Source: an uncultured Pseudomonadota bacterium | Lineage (GTDB): Bacteria > Pseudomonadota > Alphaproteobacteria > Rs-D84 | Assembly (NCBI GenBank): GCA_947165555.1 | Contig: CAMVAR010000003.1 | Coordinates: 1-14,337 of the forward strand | Direction: 5' to 3' | DNA length: 14,337 bases | Part shown: one piece after another, positions 5,067 through 12,469 of the stretch | Layout: each line of letters begins with the position of its first letter | How positions within the stretch are numbered: position 1 is the stretch's first letter | Translations under genes and position numbers: made by a program | Notes under the pieces: model-generated | What the model saw: the letters and a program-made list of their open reading frames with translations, nothing else | Told to the model about the DNA's origin: nothing | The model's database searches: none

Positions 5067-7253
5067 TTACTTACCTTCTGTTTCGATTTCTTCACCGGTC
5101 TTTTGGTCAATTCCAACCATAGACATACGGGTTTTGCCGCGTTTGTCGATACCAAGGTATTTAACAAACACCGCGTCGCCTTCTTTTAATCCGGCATCTT
5201 CAATTTTCGCCAAACGCTTGCCGGTGATTTCCGAAATATGAACCATGGATTCAAATCCATTCATAATCTTTACAAAGATTCCAAAATCTTTGATGCCGGA
5301 TACAACACCCGGATAGATTTGTCCAACCTCTGGTTCGGCAACGATTTCTTTGATACGTGCAATTGCCGCATCGGCATCTTCGCGTGAAATCGCCATAATT
5401 TTTACCGTGCCGTCATCTTCCAGGTCAATGTTAGTATTGGTTTCACGGGTTAACGCCTGAATAACCGCCCCGCCCTTGCCTATGACTTCGCGAACCTTGT
5501 CTGGGTTGATTTTTATAGTGTACATTTGTGGGGCAAATTCAGACACATGCTCACGCGGTGCCCTAATGGCGTTTTCTATTTTGCCCAAAATGTGCATACG
5601 ACCATCTTTGGCCTGGGCCAAGGCGTGTTCCATAATTTCAAACGTAATGGATGTGATTTTGATATCCATTTGCAACGCGGTAATACCACGGTCGGTACCG
5701 GTTACCTTGAAATCCATATCCCCAAGGTGGTCTTCGTCGCCCAAAATGTCGGTTAATATTGCGTAATCATCGCCTTCTTTAATCAAACCCATCGCAATAC
5801 CCGCAACCGGACGTTTCATCGGGACACCGCCGTCCATCATCGCCAATGTCGCACCACATGTCGTCGCCATAGACGAAGAACCGTTCGATTCCAAAATATC
5901 CGAACACAGACGAATTACATAGTCAAATTCACTGCGTGATGGGACCATTGGGTGAACCGCACGCCACGCCAAATTACCGTGACCAATTTCGCGGCGGCCG
6001 GGTGCCTTTAACCCCTTGGCTTCGCCAACCGAAAATCCCGGGAAATTATAGTTCAACATAAAATCGCGTTCTTCGGCACCGTCCAATGATTCGATTGGTA
6101 ATGCATCTTTGCCACCACCCAATGTCAATGATACCAATGCCTGGGTTTCGCCGCGGGTGAATAACGCAGACCCATGTGCGCGTGGTAATACCCCCAATTC
6201 AATTTCAATTGGGCGAACCGTTTTGGTGTCGCGTCCATCAATACGTGGTTTGCCCGCCAAGATGTTCGAACGCATGATACGCGCGGTAATAGCTTCGACA
6301 ATTTCGTCCGCAAATGATTCCAACGTTGATGTCGCAACGGTTGTATCCGGGAACATTTCTGGAATTAACGTCTTGGCATTTGCGTGAATGTTGGCCAAGG
6401 TTTCCAAACGATGTAATTTTTCCTTAATCCCCAGTGCGGATTCAATATCGGATGCAAATTGTTCAAATTTTTGTTCCATCGCGATATACTCTGGCGTCTT
6501 TTCCGGTATAGCCCAACGTTCTTTACCCGCGGTTTCAACCAATTCATTGATTGCCTTAATCACCGTCTGTTGTGCATCAAATCCAAATTTGACCGCGCCC
6601 AACGTGGTTGCTTCGTCCAATTCGCCAATTTCAGATTCAACCATTAACACACCGTCTTTGGTTGCCGCAACCACCAAATCCATTTCTGAATCTTCGACCA
6701 TTTTTTTCGACGGATTTAATATATATTTGCCATCCATATATCCGACACGTGCCGCACCAATTGGGCCAGCAAACGGAACACCTGATAATGCCAACGCCGC
6801 AGATGATGCAATCATTGCCAAAATATCAGGTTGATTTTTGCGGTCGTATGAAAACACCTGGGCGATAACCTGGACCTTGTTTTTAAATGTTTCCGGAAAT
6901 AATGGACGAATGGGTCTGTCAATAAGGCGCGCAATCAATGTTTCGCCCATTGATGCCTTGCCTTCGCGGCGGTCACGCGACCCCGGAATACGACCGGCGG
7001 ACGCAAATTTTTCCTGGTAATCAACGGTTAGTGGGAAAAAATCCTGGCCTTCGACCGCCGTTTTTTCGGCGCAAACCGTTGCCAATACCATTGTGCCACC
7101 CATTGTCGCCATAACCGAACCGTTTGCCTGTTTTGCGAAACGCCCAGTTTCCAGACGCAATGTTTCATCACCATATTTTATTTCAACTGTCACCGGGTTG
7201 TTTAGGCGCACGTCGCCCCCATCTTTTTTATTATTTATTAAACCAAACAACAT
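5067..7253 (-). CDS. pnp: Polyribonucleotide nucleotidyltransferase (PNPase), 728 aa
   Basis: PNPase degrades RNA 3'-to-5' with phosphate, releasing nucleoside diphosphates, and works as a trimer, often in the degradosome. The full domain order is present: first RNase PH domain (RLETGRFAKQANGSV near the N-terminus), helical linker, second RNase PH domain with FTRGETQALVSLTLG (about 360), FPGFSVGEAKG, GREIGHGNLAWRAV and the catalytic acidic stretch LGDEDHLGDMDFKVTGT (about 500), a KH domain (VIGKGGAVIQALTRET, about 588) and a C-terminal S1 domain (about 640-712). I chose ATG 7253 because GGAGG lies five bases upstream; the longer frame from a GTG at 7289 has no ribosome site and begins inside the leader. 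The gene follows rpsO as in most bacteria but has its own promoter and a long leader hairpin after the rpsO terminator. Confidence 0.97.
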   Translation of the reverse strand: MLFGLINNKKDGGDVRLNNPVTVEIKYGDETLRLETGRFAKQANGSVMATMGGTMVLATVCAEKTAVEGQDFFPLTVDYQEKFASAGRIPGSRDRREGKASMGETLIARLIDRPIRPLFPETFKNKVQVIAQVFSYDRKNQPDILAMIASSAALALSGVPFAGPIGAARVGYMDGKYILNPSKKMVEDSEMDLVVAATKDGVLMVESEIGELDEATTLGAVKFGFDAQQTVIKAINELVETAGKERWAIPEKTPEYIAMEQKFEQFASDIESALGIKEKLHRLETLANIHANAKTLIPEMFPDTTVATSTLESFADEIVEAITARIMRSNILAGKPRIDGRDTKTVRPIEIELGVLPRAHGSALFTRGETQALVSLTLGGGKDALPIESLDGAEERDFMLNYNFPGFSVGEAKGLKAPGRREIGHGNLAWRAVHPMVPSRSEFDYVIRLCSDILESNGSSSMATTCGATLAMMDGGVPMKRPVAGIAMGLIKEGDDYAILTDILGDEDHLGDMDFKVTGTDRGITALQMDIKITSITFEIMEHALAQAKDGRMHILGKIENAIRAPREHVSEFAPQMYTIKINPDKVREVIGKGGAVIQALTRETNTNIDLEDDGTVKIMAISREDADAAIARIKEIVAEPEVGQIYPGVVSGIKDFGIFVKIMNGFESMVHISEITGKRLAKIEDAGLKEGDAVFVKYLGIDKRGKTRMSMVGIDQKTGEEIETEGK

Positions 7254-7290
7254 ATTTTCCTCCGTTTCTATTGGTTTGTTAGACATCACT

Positions 7291-7366
7291 GCGAAGAAAA
7301 ATCATTCGTCATTGCATTCTGGGATAAAACCGATACAAATGCAAAAATGAACAATTTCTTCTTCGC
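7291..7366 (-). promoter_or_regulatory. Long imperfect stem-loop in the pnp leader
   Basis: On the minus strand GCGAAGAA (ending at + 7366) pairs perfectly with TTCTTCGC (ending at + 7291). The pairing continues with small interruptions through AAAT, TTC, ATT and GCATT, giving an irregular stem of nearly 28 bases per arm around a ~19-base loop. It lies between the promoter and the GGAGG site of pnp. In E. coli the pnp leader forms a comparable long stem that RNase III cuts, after which PNPase represses its own translation. Pairing is seen here; the mechanism is inferred by analogy. Confidence 0.6.
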
Positions 7367-7377
7367 CACCGTGGGGC

Positions 7378-7406
7378 ATTATAGCCATATATTTATCGGT
7401 TTGCAA
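7378..7406 (-). promoter_or_regulatory. pnp promoter
   Basis: On the minus strand TTGCAA (7401-7406) and a perfect TATAAT (7378-7383) are separated by 17 bases. It sits directly downstream of the rpsO terminator and would start a leader of about 118 bases before the pnp ATG. This makes pnp, and the two genes after it, independent of read-through from rpsO. Confidence 0.75.
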
Positions 7407-7418
7407 ATTTTTTTATAC

Positions 7419-7441
7419 AAAAACGCCGGGCACGCCCGGCG
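7419..7441 (-). terminator. rpsO terminator
   Basis: A perfect 7-bp GC stem (CGCCGGG/CCCGGCG) with a 4-base loop is followed on the minus strand by TTTTT. It lies 19 bases beyond the rpsO stop codon and directly before the pnp promoter, separating the rpsO transcript from pnp. Confidence 0.88.
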
Positions 7442-7460
7442 AATAATACATAGAATAAAT

Positions 7461-7733
7461 TTATTTACGCAGACCCAATTTCTTAATCAATTCTTCGTAT
7501 TCTGATTGATTGCGTTTTTTAATATAGGCCAATAGTTTTTTACGACGATTAACCATCATCAGCAAACCACGGCGCGAATGTTGGTCTTTGTGATTCAATT
7601 TCATGTGTTCGGTCAGGTTGTTGATACGTTCGGTCAGAACCGCAACCTGGGATTCTACGGAACCGCCATTGTCGTTTTCACCGTGTTTAAACGCATTGAT
7701 AATTTCAATCTTTTTTTCTTTGGTTATGGACAT
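7461..7733 (-). CDS. rpsO: 30S ribosomal protein S15
   Basis: The 90-residue protein matches S15 along its whole length: the N-terminal helix (KEKKIEIINAFKHGENDNGG), the conserved SVESQVAVLTERINNLTEHMKLNHKDQHSRRGLL block that contacts the 16S rRNA three-way junction, and the basic end MVNRRKKLLAYIKKRN. Length is standard. It binds 16S rRNA early in 30S assembly. The ATG at 7733 is preceded by AAAAGG nine bases upstream. It is 20 bases after truB and has a strong terminator after it, so it closes the xseB-mutS-truB-rpsO unit. S15 represses its own message in several bacteria, but I see no clear mimic of the rRNA site in the short truB-rpsO gap. Confidence 0.98.
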   Translation of the reverse strand: MSITKEKKIEIINAFKHGENDNGGSVESQVAVLTERINNLTEHMKLNHKDQHSRRGLLMMVNRRKKLLAYIKKRNQSEYEELIKKLGLRK

Positions 7734-7753
7734 TATATTTTTCCTTTTGTTTT

Positions 7754-8626
7754 TTAAATTGTTCGTTTTGGGCGCAGCAACCCACCGCTAACCGTACCAA
7801 TTCCAACAAATTTATCGTCAGAATAAACCCGGTATAAACCCATTACCGCCCCCGTTTCAATAAAGCCACCGTTGCGATATACCACGCATTGGCGCCCATC
7901 CAGATTCAGAACCGGAATGTCCCCCAGTCCAAAATCAACCGGTGCCAGGTATTGCCTGACATCGTCGCCATTATTAAACACTTTTTCCAAAAAATCAAGT
8001 GTTAGCGCATTTTTTATTGTAAATCCAGTCGATTGTGTGCGCCGTATCATATCAACCGTTGCCAATGTACCGCAACGCGCCGCAATATCGCGCGCAACAC
8101 TGCGCACATAGGTTCCCGGCGAACACGACATTACAAAATTCCAATGTTTATTATCAATTTCCAATAATTCCAATGAATATATATCAACCGTACGCGGTGG
8201 AATGTCTGCCGTATGCCCGGTGCGTGCAATTTCGTATGCACGACGTCCGTCAATATGCACGGCGCTAAACATCGGGGGGATTTGGAAAATGCGACCAACA
8301 AATTCATGTAACACAGACCGTACCATGTCAGGTGTGGGTATAATATTATTGCGCACCGTTTCGCGCCCGGTGATGTCCAATGTATCGGTTTCAAATCCAA
8401 ACTGTACAGAAAACAGATATTCTTTGGTTTTGTCGCGCACATCTTCGATAAACGGAATCATTTTTGTCGCGTTGCCCAGTGCAATTGGTAACACCCCCGT
8501 TGCCATTGGGTCCAATGTACCAATATGCCCATGTTTACGTGTGCCAAAGATATGCGCAACACGCCCAGATGCCGTTTTTGAAAACAGTCTATCGGGTTTA
8601 TCCAAAATAATCCATCCGTCATTCAT
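7754..8626 (-). CDS. truB: tRNA pseudouridine(55) synthase, 290 aa
   Basis: TruB makes pseudouridine 55 in the T-loop of nearly all tRNAs and also helps tRNA folding. The N-terminal GWIILDKP motif is followed by HGHIGTLDPMATGVLPIALGNATK, in which D39 is the catalytic Asp, then KEYLFSVQFGFETDTLDITG, the substrate-binding IPPMFSAVHIDGRRAYEIAR and CSPGTYVRSVARDIA. All these are standard. The C-terminal ~60 residues after the mid-protein catalytic domain match the small PUA-like tail typical of proteobacterial TruB. I chose ATG 8626, seven bases after the mutS stop; a TTG at 8641 in the same frame would overlap mutS by eight bases. Neither start has a strong ribosome site, so translation is probably coupled to mutS. 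truB is next to rpsO in many proteobacteria. Confidence 0.96.
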   Translation of the reverse strand: MNDGWIILDKPDRLFSKTASGRVAHIFGTRKHGHIGTLDPMATGVLPIALGNATKMIPFIEDVRDKTKEYLFSVQFGFETDTLDITGRETVRNNIIPTPDMVRSVLHEFVGRIFQIPPMFSAVHIDGRRAYEIARTGHTADIPPRTVDIYSLELLEIDNKHWNFVMSCSPGTYVRSVARDIAARCGTLATVDMIRRTQSTGFTIKNALTLDFLEKVFNNGDDVRQYLAPVDFGLGDIPVLNLDGRQCVVYRNGGFIETGAVMGLYRVYSDDKFVGIGTVSGGLLRPKRTI

Positions 8627-8633
8627 GGCGCAA

Positions 8634-11165
8634 TCAACCAAACAATGATAATTGTGATTTTGGGGATTTAATATTTGATTTGTCGTGGTTTGATGTCCCG
8701 TTCGATTCGTGCGTAACGCGATTGTGGGACGTGGTGTTATTTGTTGTGCCTGATTCTAATCCCGCCAGTACATCCGATGCGCGCGCCACAACCGATTCGG
8801 GCATGCCTGCCATTTCCGCCACGTGTATTCCGTACGACCGATTCGCAATTCCCGACACAATACGGTGCATAAACACAATATCGTTGTTATGTTCGCGTAC
8901 ATCAATCGTTAGGCACGATACATTTTGCAAATTACCACCATAATCCGCAACCAGTCCTGTTAATTCATGATAATGTGTCGCAAACAACGTGCGCGCGCCC
9001 AATCCATCCAGGTATTCCAGTACTGCCTGGGCAATGGCCATACCGTCCCACGTTGCGGTGCCACGACCAATTTCGTCAAAAATAATAAACGATTTTGAAG
9101 TTGCGCGACGTAAAATATTGGCGGTTTCCGCCATTTCAACCATAAATGTTGATTGCCCCGCCGCCAGATTATCCGACGCGCCAACACGGCTAAACAGTTG
9201 GTCACAAATGCCAATTGTCGCGGACGTGGCTGGCACAAATGACCCCATGTGTGCCAACACAACCAGTAACGCATTCTGACGCAGGTATGTCGATTTTCCC
9301 GCCATATTTGGGCCCGTCAACAACGCAACCGATTTCGCATTCAGATTACAATCGTTTTTTACAAAATTGTCACCATGTTCGCGTAACGCCATTTCTATGA
9401 CCGGATGGCGACCGCCAACAATGTCAAATTGCGCATCGTTTGTTATGTTGGGGCGTGTCCATTCCCATCGGGCGGCACACGTTGCCAACGAATACCACAC
9501 GTCTAAATCCGCACACACATCGGCCGCAAACATTAAATCGTCGGCTGCCACGCGAATTTGCTCTATTAATGAATTAATTATTGTTTGTTCAATTGCCGCC
9601 GCGCGTTCGGATGCACTGCGAATATCGTTGTCCAGTTCAATAAGGCGCGTTGTTGTAAAGCGCATATTGCCCGCCATAGTTTGTCGATGTATAAAACCTG
9701 ATTCTGGTCGCGTTAAAACATCGGCGCGCGCAGATGGGACTTCTATGAAATAGCCCAACACGTTGTTATATTTTATTTTTAGCGTGTTTCTTCCGGTTTG
9801 TGTGGCATATTCCGCCTGAAGTCCGGCAATTGTTTCCTTGCCACCGTGGGATAATCCGCGCACCCGGTCCAGTCCCGCATCAAACCCATCGCGTATCACA
9901 CCGCCATCACGGAAAAATGTTGGCAATTCATCAACCAATGCCCGAACCAATACCAACGCCAATTCATCATGTGTCTTTATTTCGCCCAGGCGTGTCCCCA
10001 TATCCGTATTTAACCGCGTGCCTGCCATTTTTAGATTCGGCAATGCCACCAAAAAATCTGCAACGCCACGCATATCGCGCGGGGTGCCGCGCCCCGCCAA
10101 CAACCGGGACAGTGCGCGCCCAACATCCGGCAACGCGGCCAACATATCCCCAACCATCGCACGAATATCAGAATTTAAAACCATGTGGGAAATATGCCCC
10201 TGGCGGGTTCGAATTTCCGCCGCATCACCAGACAGTGTTCGCAAATAAGACCGTAACTTTCGTCCGCCCGCCGCCGTACGCGTATTATCCAACACATCCA
10301 TCAGACATCGTCCGCCGTCGTTTATTGGTGCATCGATTTCAAGACTTTTCCATGTGGCCGAATCAATCAAAACCTGGGTCCCGGATTTAAATTCGTATGG
10401 CGCACGGAATGTTAACGCCGCCCCACGTTGGGTATTAAACAAATACCCCGCCATTAGCCCAATTGCGCCATTAGATGCCGCGATGTCGCCACGAACACCA
10501 TCGGAAAACACACAAGATATTATCACATCAATATCGGTACGCCGATATATCTTGTCAAATACGGGTGTTGTTTTAAAAGCATCACGAATACGTAAAATCG
10601 TTTTATTTTCTGCATCCAATGATGGATAAATAATTTCGGCCGGGGCAATACGAACCAAATCGTCAATGATATCCGTACTGCGCCCAATAAAGAACTCGCC
10701 TGTTGATATATCGCATCCCGCCATATCAAACATACCCGCGCCACACGGCATTATGGCAACCAAAAAATTCGAATTTTTCGGGGTCAATAAATTTTCGTCG
10801 GTCAATGTTCCCGGTGTTAAAACACGTGTAATTTTTCGTTCGATAAATTTATGTCCACGTTCTTTGGCCTGGGCCGGGGTTTCCATCTGTTCGACCAGTG
10901 CGACATTAAATCCCGCCCGAACCAGCCGTCCAAAATAATTATCCGACGCATGCCACGGAATCCCACACATGGGGATATTGACCCCATCGGCGTCGGTGCC
11001 GCGCGCCGTCAATACCAGCCCCAATTTTTCGCTTATGATTTTTGCATCATCAAAGAAGGATTCATAAAAATCGCCCAATCTAAACATCAACAACGCATCG
11101 GGATTTTCCGCCTTGAAATCCACGTATTGTTGCATTACCGGGGACAGTTTATTTTTTTCCGCCAC
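8634..11165 (-). CDS. mutS: DNA mismatch repair ATPase MutS, 843 aa
   Basis: MutS recognises mismatches and small loops and recruits MutL. Starting at GTG 11165, the mismatch-contacting motif GDFYE falls at residues 31-35 (E. coli F36-Y-E38), the connector and lever domains follow, and the ATPase at about 615 carries Walker A GPNMAGKST, Walker B/signature DEIGRGTATWDG and ATHYHELT, then a C-terminal tail ending SQLSLFG. The full length is normal. The start is not the longest possible: the open frame extends to a TTG at 11246 inside xseB. GTG 11165 is preferred because AAAGG, formed across the xseB stop codon, is eight bases upstream and because family proteins begin about ten residues before the conserved MQQY. 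A second GTG at 11174 overlaps that ribosome site. No mutL is in the window. Confidence 0.97.
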   Translation of the reverse strand: MAEKNKLSPVMQQYVDFKAENPDALLMFRLGDFYESFFDDAKIISEKLGLVLTARGTDADGVNIPMCGIPWHASDNYFGRLVRAGFNVALVEQMETPAQAKERGHKFIERKITRVLTPGTLTDENLLTPKNSNFLVAIMPCGAGMFDMAGCDISTGEFFIGRSTDIIDDLVRIAPAEIIYPSLDAENKTILRIRDAFKTTPVFDKIYRRTDIDVIISCVFSDGVRGDIAASNGAIGLMAGYLFNTQRGAALTFRAPYEFKSGTQVLIDSATWKSLEIDAPINDGGRCLMDVLDNTRTAAGGRKLRSYLRTLSGDAAEIRTRQGHISHMVLNSDIRAMVGDMLAALPDVGRALSRLLAGRGTPRDMRGVADFLVALPNLKMAGTRLNTDMGTRLGEIKTHDELALVLVRALVDELPTFFRDGGVIRDGFDAGLDRVRGLSHGGKETIAGLQAEYATQTGRNTLKIKYNNVLGYFIEVPSARADVLTRPESGFIHRQTMAGNMRFTTTRLIELDNDIRSASERAAAIEQTIINSLIEQIRVAADDLMFAADVCADLDVWYSLATCAARWEWTRPNITNDAQFDIVGGRHPVIEMALREHGDNFVKNDCNLNAKSVALLTGPNMAGKSTYLRQNALLVVLAHMGSFVPATSATIGICDQLFSRVGASDNLAAGQSTFMVEMAETANILRRATSKSFIIFDEIGRGTATWDGMAIAQAVLEYLDGLGARTLFATHYHELTGLVADYGGNLQNVSCLTIDVREHNNDIVFMHRIVSGIANRSYGIHVAEMAGMPESVVARASDVLAGLESGTTNNTTSHNRVTHESNGTSNHDKSNIKSPKSQLSLFG

Positions 11166-11176
11166 GGACGTCACCT

Positions 11177-11380
11177 TTACGCGTTTGGTGTTGTTATCTT
11201 TAATGTTTCGATTTTTAATTCGGCCTCTTTCAACAACTGTTCGCAATAGGCTTTTAGTTTAATACCCTGTTCATACGCGGCAACCGAATCCGCCAGGGGC
11301 AATTCACCCGATTCCATTTTTTTAACCAATTCGGTCAGTTGTTTATATGCCTCTTCAAAAGATAATTTTTCTGAATCCAT
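11177..11380 (-). CDS. xseB: Exodeoxyribonuclease VII small subunit, 67 aa
   Basis: The short helical protein has the XseB pattern: SFEEAYKQLTELVKKMESGELPLADSVAAYEQGIKL followed by the second helix AYCEQLLKEAELKIETL. With the large subunit XseA (not in this window) it forms ExoVII, which degrades single-stranded DNA from both ends and can act after mismatch recognition, so its pairing with mutS makes sense. ATG 11380 is chosen because AAAGGA lies seven bases upstream; a longer frame to 11443 runs back into the preceding terminator hairpin. It is slightly shorter than the ~80 aa of E. coli XseB. Its TAA stop is part of the mutS ribosome site region, so translation of the two genes is probably coupled. 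I see no confident promoter in the 53 bases before it. Confidence 0.93.
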   Translation of the reverse strand: MDSEKLSFEEAYKQLTELVKKMESGELPLADSVAAYEQGIKLKAYCEQLLKEAELKIETLKITTPNA

Positions 11381-11433
11381 GTTTAAATCCTTTGTTGCAA
11401 AACAAGATACAAAATAAAAATTCAATATTCCAG

Positions 11434-11460
11434 AAAAAAACACCCAATCGGGTGTTTTTT
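11434..11460 (-). terminator. Bidirectional terminator between the infC unit and xseB
   Basis: CACCC/GGGTG with loop AATC is flanked by seven A residues on one side and six T on the other, so it is a U-tailed hairpin in either direction. It begins directly after the stop codon of the 132-residue gene on the minus strand and ends the infC transcript. xseB-mutS must start from a promoter in the next 53 bases or rely on read-through. Confidence 0.85.
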
Positions 11461-11858
11461 TACTTCGACAAACCCATTCTTTGAAAATCGCTTATAACCA
11501 TTAAATTGTACTGTTGTGTCTCATCAAAATCTTTCAAGATTTTCTTTATGCCGGCATCTTTAATTTGTTCTGCGGTTTTGTTTTTGTATATACTATAATC
11601 GAATCCACCACGAGCATTCTTTCTACGCTCCAATTCTATAATATCGCCACGTTGAACACCGTATTTTCGGGTGTCATATGAATCCAAACACATTTCAATA
11701 GTTTTCCAGACAGGACTATAACACTGAATAATTGTATCACTACGTACTTCAGTTATCACACTGTAAACAATCGCATCCTGCCGGTCCGATTCTATAAAAT
11801 TTTTAACCTGTTCGCCTTTTGGGGTGGCAAAATATGATTCGACATCTTTATTTGTCAT
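11460..11858 (-). CDS. Unknown protein downstream of infC, 132 aa
   Basis: ATG 11858 has AAGGA seven bases upstream and follows the infC stop by nine bases; a terminator follows its own stop at once. It is therefore very likely the last gene of the infC transcript. I do not recognise the family. The core VYSVITEVRSDTIIQCYSPVWKTIEM and YGVQRGDIIELERRKNARGGFDYSIY reads as alternating beta strands, perhaps a small OB- or SH3-like barrel, between helical ends; this is a guess from pattern only. There is no signal peptide or membrane segment. Base composition is more AT-rich than infC or mutS. In most bacteria rpmI and rplT follow infC; here they are replaced by this gene. Confidence 0.78.
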   Translation of the reverse strand: MTNKDVESYFATPKGEQVKNFIESDRQDAIVYSVITEVRSDTIIQCYSPVWKTIEMCLDSYDTRKYGVQRGDIIELERRKNARGGFDYSIYKNKTAEQIKDAGIKKILKDFDETQQYNLMVISDFQRMGLSK

Positions 11859-11867
11859 AATTCATCC

Positions 11868-12425
11868 TTATTTTGTGGGCTTTGCCGGTGCAATAACAAT
11901 TGACTTGGTGCGTTCGTCCGGTTTGGAACGACTTTCCAGTGCGCCACGGTCACCAATTAATGCAATCACACGCGCAAACAATGCCGGTACCGAATCGCGC
12001 CCAATTGCCAAAACACGGCGATTACCCTTGGTCATGACCGATATTTTAACCTTGTCCCCACCGTCCAGAAATTCGAAAACTTTTTTCAATTTTATTTGCA
12101 AATCATTTTCTTCGATAAAAGGTTTTATCCAAACCTCTTTCATTTCCACCGTTTTTTGTTTCTTTTTCGCCTCAGATGCGCGTTTTTTCTGGTCGTATTT
12201 AAATTTTCCAAAATCCATTATTTTTACAACGGGCGGGGTTGCCGTACCATTTAATTCTACCAAATCCAATCCCGCATCGGCGGCCATGGCCAACGCATTC
12301 GATGTTGGCATTACCCCAAGGTTTTGTCCATCACCACTTATAACCTGGACGGTTTTTGCGAATATTCTGTTGTTTATCCGCGGTCCCATATCGCGGCGAT
12401 TATCACGGGTGCTAGAGTTTTTAAT
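11868..12425 (-). CDS. infC: Translation initiation factor IF-3, probable AUU start, 185 aa
   Basis: IF-3 binds the 30S subunit, prevents early 50S joining and checks the start codon and initiator tRNA. The N-domain PRINNRIFAKTVQVI and DAGLDLVELNGTATPPVVKIMDFGKFKYDQKKR is followed by the basic linker KKRASEAKKKQKTVEMKEVWIKP and the C-domain through GDKVKISVMTKGNR. An internal ATG at 12389 has no ribosome site and would begin at the conserved PRINNR. Twelve codons further upstream, ATT at 12425 is in frame with no stop between, and AAGGAG (12432-12437) lies exactly six bases before it. That gives the usual short basic N-terminus (KNSSTRDNRRD). AUU starts are known for infC of E. coli and allow IF-3 to repress its own translation. 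It probably shares a transcript with the upstream UDG gene 44 bases away. Confidence 0.95.
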   Translation of the reverse strand: MKNSSTRDNRRDMGPRINNRIFAKTVQVISGDGQNLGVMPTSNALAMAADAGLDLVELNGTATPPVVKIMDFGKFKYDQKKRASEAKKKQKTVEMKEVWIKPFIEENDLQIKLKKVFEFLDGGDKVKISVMTKGNRRVLAIGRDSVPALFARVIALIGDRGALESRSKPDERTKSIVIAPAKPTK

Positions 12426-12437
12426 TGTAGGCTCCTT
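12426..12437 (-). promoter_or_regulatory. Ribosome site that sets the AUU start of infC
   Basis: On the minus strand AAGGAG (+ 12432-12437) is separated by CCTACA from ATT (12423-12425). It is the best ribosome site near infC and has no ATG, GTG or TTG in frame at the right distance. This spacing decides for the non-canonical ATT start. Confidence 0.75.
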
Positions 12438-12469
12438 TTTAATATTTCTGCGTCAAGTATTAAACATTT

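Noticed and set aside
7254..7289. Longer N-terminus of PNPase from a GTG at 7289
   Set aside because: No ribosome site before it, while GGAGG is correctly placed before ATG 7253.
9800..10390. 196-codon + strand frame rich in Pro and His opposite mutS
   Set aside because: It lies wholly antisense to well-conserved mutS and has the composition of a shadow frame.
11381..11433. Possible promoter for xseB (TGGAAT, 17 bases, TATCTT)
   Set aside because: Both boxes match poorly; not enough to call, although some promoter is expected here.
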